Shown piece by piece: positions 7,317 to 9,130 of a stretch of 9,130 nucleotides of DNA; the stretch's first letter is position 1, and the number at the start of each line of letters is the position of its first letter. The translations under genes and the position numbers were made by a program. Under the pieces are notes generated by a model that saw only the letters and a list, made by a program, of their open reading frames with translations, was not told the origin of the DNA and made no database searches. The stretch covers positions 74,860-83,989 of the forward strand of contig JAGDWH010000016.1 of NCBI GenBank assembly GCA_023269765.1. The letters run 5' to 3'. The DNA is from Desulfurococcaceae archaeon (GTDB lineage: Archaea; Thermoproteota; Thermoprotei_A; Sulfolobales; Desulfurococcaceae).

Positions 7317-8389
7317 TTGGGCCTTGTTGAGAAGGGCTTGGAATTCCTTGATAAAATCACGGAGAAAGCTGGCTACAAAAACAACTGGATTACAGTAAGA
7401 GAAGCTGATACCAGCCCCGACTATGGGGTACTTCCATACCAGAGGGAGATCAAGAATCACATTAACTTTGGAGTCATAAACTTGGACAAGCCGCCTGGAC
7501 CTACTAGTCACGAAGTCGTGGCGTGGGTTAAGAAAATATTGGGGGTCGACAAGGCGGGGCATGGGGGCACCCTAGAACCCGCCTCTGCTTGAGTGGGGGC
7601 GGGTGGGGAAACCCCAAGGTAACGGGCGTACTGCCCATAGGACTGGCTAATAGCACAAAAGTCATAGGAAGTGTTGTGCATACTGTAAAAGAATACGTAA
7701 TGGTCGTACAACTACACAAAGCCGTGCAGCTCGGAGAAGTAGAAGAGGCTTTGAAGAACTTCAGAGGCAAAATATACCAAAAACCCCCACTAAGATCGAG
7801 CGTCAAGCGCACTATAAGGATAAAGACCATTTATGAAATCGAGATACTGGACTACAGAGACAACTTCTTGCTCCTGAGAGTGCTCTGCGATCCCGGTACT
7901 TACATGAGAAAGCTTGCACACGACCTAGGGCTACTGCTTGGTGTGGGGGCTCACATGAGAGAGTTAAGGAGGACGCGGACAGGCCCTTATAAAGAGGATG
8001 AGACGCTAGTAACGCTGCAAGAAGTCAGCGAAGCCGTCTACTTGTGGAAAACCAATGGAGACGAGAGGTACTTAAGGAGGGTAATACTGCCGGTTGAAAC
8101 AAGCATAGCGCACTTGCCAAAAGTGCTAGTATTAGATACGGCGGTGGATGCCATAGCTCACGGAGCTAGCCTAGCTGCCCCCGGCGTTGCTAAGTTGACG
8201 AGCGACGTAGAAGCTGGAAAGACTGTCGCAATACTCACTCTGAAAGGAGAGCTCGTCGCGCTCGCCAAGGCGCTGAAAAACGCCGAGGAGATAGCCAAGG
8301 CGGACAAGGGCATCGTAGCGGAAGTTCAGAGAGTTGTGATGCCCCGCAATGTGTATCCAAAGTGCTGGAAGACGAGGGGCGCCCAGTAG
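7317..8389 (+). CDS. cbf5: Cbf5/dyskerin, H/ACA RNA-guided pseudouridine synthase, interrupted by a 35-nt intron (exons 7317-7575 and 7611-8389)
   Basis: Cbf5 is the catalytic subunit of archaeal H/ACA RNPs, with Nop10, Gar1 and L7Ae. It isomerises uridine in rRNA and can act on tRNA U55. Joining the exons gives 345 residues, normal for archaeal Cbf5. Order: N-terminal segment with SPDYGVLP; INFGVINLDKPPGPTSHEVVAW (49-70); catalytic motif GHGGTLDPKVTG with Asp87; EYVMVVQLH; KPPLRSSVKR (145-154); GTYMRKLAHDLG and the GVGAHMRELRRTRTG motif (197-211); PUA domain from about 256, with AHGASLAAPG and MPRNVYPK. Unspliced, the first frame ends at TGA 7590-7592 and carries Glu in place of the catalytic Asp. 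TTG 7317 has GGTG at 7306-7309, 7 nt upstream, as secY does. ATG 7281 (357 residues) and TTG 7338 (338 residues) are alternatives. Confidence 0.92.
7576..7610 (+). other. 35-nt archaeal pre-mRNA intron (bulge-helix-bulge) in cbf5
   Basis: The intron folds as a bulge-helix-bulge. The inner helix is 7577-7583 with 7598-7604 (ACCCGCC/GGCGGGT), extendable by three pairs including G:U. The 5' bulge is AGA at 7574-7576, cut after 7575. The central 4-bp helix is CCCT 7570-7573 with GGGG 7605-7608 (one G:U). The 3' bulge is AAA at 7609-7611, cut after 7610. The splicing endonuclease family cuts after the second bulge nucleotide, which gives exactly this 35-nt intron. Ligation makes CTA GAC CCC AAG (Leu-Asp-Pro-Lys). 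A one-base shift (7577-7611) gives the same mRNA. The exon-side outer helix is weak: GGGG 7564-7567 with CCCC 7612-7615, with CA 7568-7569 unpaired. Confidence 0.88.
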
Positions 8390-8974
8390 TTGGCGCACTA
8401 CTACAAGCCCGGCAGGGGGCCCGGTAAAAGGGTCTTAATACCGCTAGTAGTACGTAACGTATCACTGCAGTTTGTGTCGTACTCCAGCCTCTTCTCGGGA
8501 ACTAGAGTTGACGAGGGAACTCTACTGCTCCTCGAAAACATGATACTTCCAGATAGCGGGCTTGTACTAGACGTTGGTTGTGGCTACGGAGTAATAGGAG
8601 TAACCGCTGCGAAGCTTAATCCGAAATTAAAGGTCTACATGACTGACATTAATCCACTCGCGGTAAAGGTCTCTAAGCTAAATGCCAGGCTCAATGGGGT
8701 TGAGGACCGCGTAGTAGTGCTTGAGGGAGACAGGTACGAGCCTGTCAAGGGAGTGCTCTTCAACGCAATATACTCTAACCCGCCCCTCTCGGCTGGAATG
8801 AAGGTAGTAGAAGACATAGTACTAGGAGCGCGAGAACACTTGGTTAGAGACGGGTTTGCACAGTTCGTCTTAGCTAAGGGAGGGGAGTACCTGGCTCGGG
8901 AAGCTAGAAAAGTATATGGGCACGTCGAATCTATGAGCAAGAAGGGTTATATCCTCCTATATCTTAAACCATAA
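8390..8974 (+). CDS. RsmC/MJ0882-like SAM-dependent methyltransferase
   Basis: This 194-residue Rossmann-fold class I methyltransferase resembles archaeal MJ0882 and the catalytic half of bacterial RsmC (16S rRNA guanine-N2 methylation). Before the core is a segment like RsmC's PGVFS...D.GT (LFSGTRVDEGT, 34-44). Motif I is LDVGCGYGVIG (60-70), an acidic SAM-ribose residue is likely Asp86 in MTDIN, and motif IV is SNPPLSAG (129-136), with Leu where many N-methyltransferases have Tyr or Phe. The protein ends in a strand-rich GYILLYLKP. TTG 8390 directly abuts the cbf5 stop, with GAGGGG at 8374-8379 upstream, so translation is probably coupled to cbf5. The natural substrate is not known from sequence; rRNA or tRNA is most likely. 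Confidence 0.82.
   Translation: MAHYYKPGRGPGKRVLIPLVVRNVSLQFVSYSSLFSGTRVDEGTLLLLENMILPDSGLVLDVGCGYGVIGVTAAKLNPKLKVYMTDINPLAVKVSKLNARLNGVEDRVVVLEGDRYEPVKGVLFNAIYSNPPLSAGMKVVEDIVLGAREHLVRDGFAQFVLAKGGEYLAREARKVYGHVESMSKKGYILLYLKP
8959..8968 (+). promoter_or_regulatory. Candidate TATA box for tRNA-Ser, inside the methyltransferase 3' end
   Basis: TATATCTTAAAC around 8958-8969 contains an archaeal-like TATA element centred about 25 nt upstream of the tRNA 5' end at 8990. This is the spacing expected for a tRNA promoter. It lies in the last codons of the methyltransferase gene, which ends at 8974. Confidence 0.45.
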
Positions 8975-8989
8975 TACCAGGGTAGTGGA

Positions 8990-9074
8990 GCCGGGGTGCC
9001 CGAGCGGCCTAAGGGGCTGGCCTTGAGAGCCAGTGGGGGATACCCCCGCGCGGGTTCAAATCCCGCCCCCGGCG
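8990..9074 (+). tRNA. tRNA-Ser (anticodon UGA)
   Basis: A complete 85-nt class II tRNA. Acceptor stem GCCGGGG 8990-8996 pairs with CCCCGGC 9067-9073, and the discriminator is G9074. The D arm has GG at 9006-9007. Anticodon stem CTGGC 9017-9021 pairs with GCCAG 9029-9033; the loop CTTGAGA gives anticodon TGA at 9024-9026, reading UCA. The long variable arm has a 5-bp stem (9035-9039 with 9043-9047). T stem GCGGG 9050-9054 pairs with CCCGC 9062-9066, loop TTCAAAT. The long variable arm, G73 and the UGA anticodon all indicate serine. CCA is not encoded and there is no intron. Confidence 0.96.
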
Positions 9075-9130
9075 CTGCGCTCGCAAGCCAGCTTCCTCAC
9101 TAGCCCCTACCAATCCTCTGCCTAAAAACT
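9075..9130. other. 3' flank of the tRNA, no recognised feature
   Basis: The last 56 nt are pyrimidine-rich on the + strand, with no oligo-T terminator and no credible reading frame on either strand. The final CTAAAAACT is AT-rich and could belong to a promoter beyond the window, but it is too short to judge. Confidence 0.4.

Noticed and set aside
7281..7592. cbf5 as a frameshifted pseudogene
   Set aside because: The break coincides exactly with a bulge-helix-bulge, splicing restores the catalytic codon, and the rest of the protein is well conserved.
7589..8389. A separate gene for the C-terminal Cbf5 half starting at TTG 7589
   Set aside because: Its first residues are encoded by intron sequence (Gly/Trp-rich), it would lack the catalytic Asp, and the intron fold explains the break better.
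8990..9074. tRNA-Leu
   Set aside because: It has a long variable arm, but the anticodon is UGA and the discriminator is G, both of serine type; archaeal tRNA-Leu has A73.

Overview
The window is a stretch of the universal ribosomal protein / sec supercluster of a hyperthermophilic archaeon, all on the + strand. The gene order (uS8, uL6, eL32, eL19, uL18, uS5, uL30, uL15, secY, an EMC3/DUF106 membrane protein, eL34, cytidylate kinase, eL14, cbf5) includes eL32, eL19, eL34 and eL14, which bacteria lack. The protein sequences, the frequent TTG/GTG starts, the GGTGA-like ribosome binding sites, the AGG/AGA/ATA-rich codon use and an intron in cbf5 point to a crenarchaeon (Thermoproteota), perhaps Desulfurococcales. 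I cannot fix the genus.

Layout. Positions 1-3898 hold a tightly packed ribosomal protein run, with ATGA overlaps or gaps of 2-12 nt. It starts with the C-terminal end of uS8 and runs to uL15. After a 71-nt spacer with a weak TATA-like box come secY (3970-5394) and the EMC3-like membrane protein (5415-5873). These link ribosome synthesis to membrane protein insertion. The adenylate kinase gene often found after secY in archaea is absent. The 228-nt region 5874-6101 is the only sizeable non-coding stretch. It has two TATA-like boxes, a 13-bp dyad and repeated GAGCT/AGCTC motifs, and probably starts a second unit: eL34, cmk, eL14.

The most notable part is 7317-8389. cbf5, the H/ACA-RNP pseudouridine synthase gene, is broken in the DNA by a 35-nt insertion containing an in-frame TGA. 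The insertion folds as an archaeal bulge-helix-bulge splicing substrate. Removing 7576-7610 joins two frames into a 345-residue Cbf5 and recreates the catalytic aspartate codon (GAC), split across the junction. It is therefore an archaeal pre-mRNA intron and not a pseudogene. Such cbf5 introns are known in some crenarchaea, so the phenomenon is established; this instance and its details come from the sequence here.

The next gene directly abuts cbf5 and encodes an RsmC/MJ0882-like methyltransferase. The window closes with a complete tRNA-Ser(UGA) at 8990-9074. The end of the window is therefore rich in RNA modification and RNA genes. I see no mobile elements, CRISPR arrays or convincing minus-strand genes.
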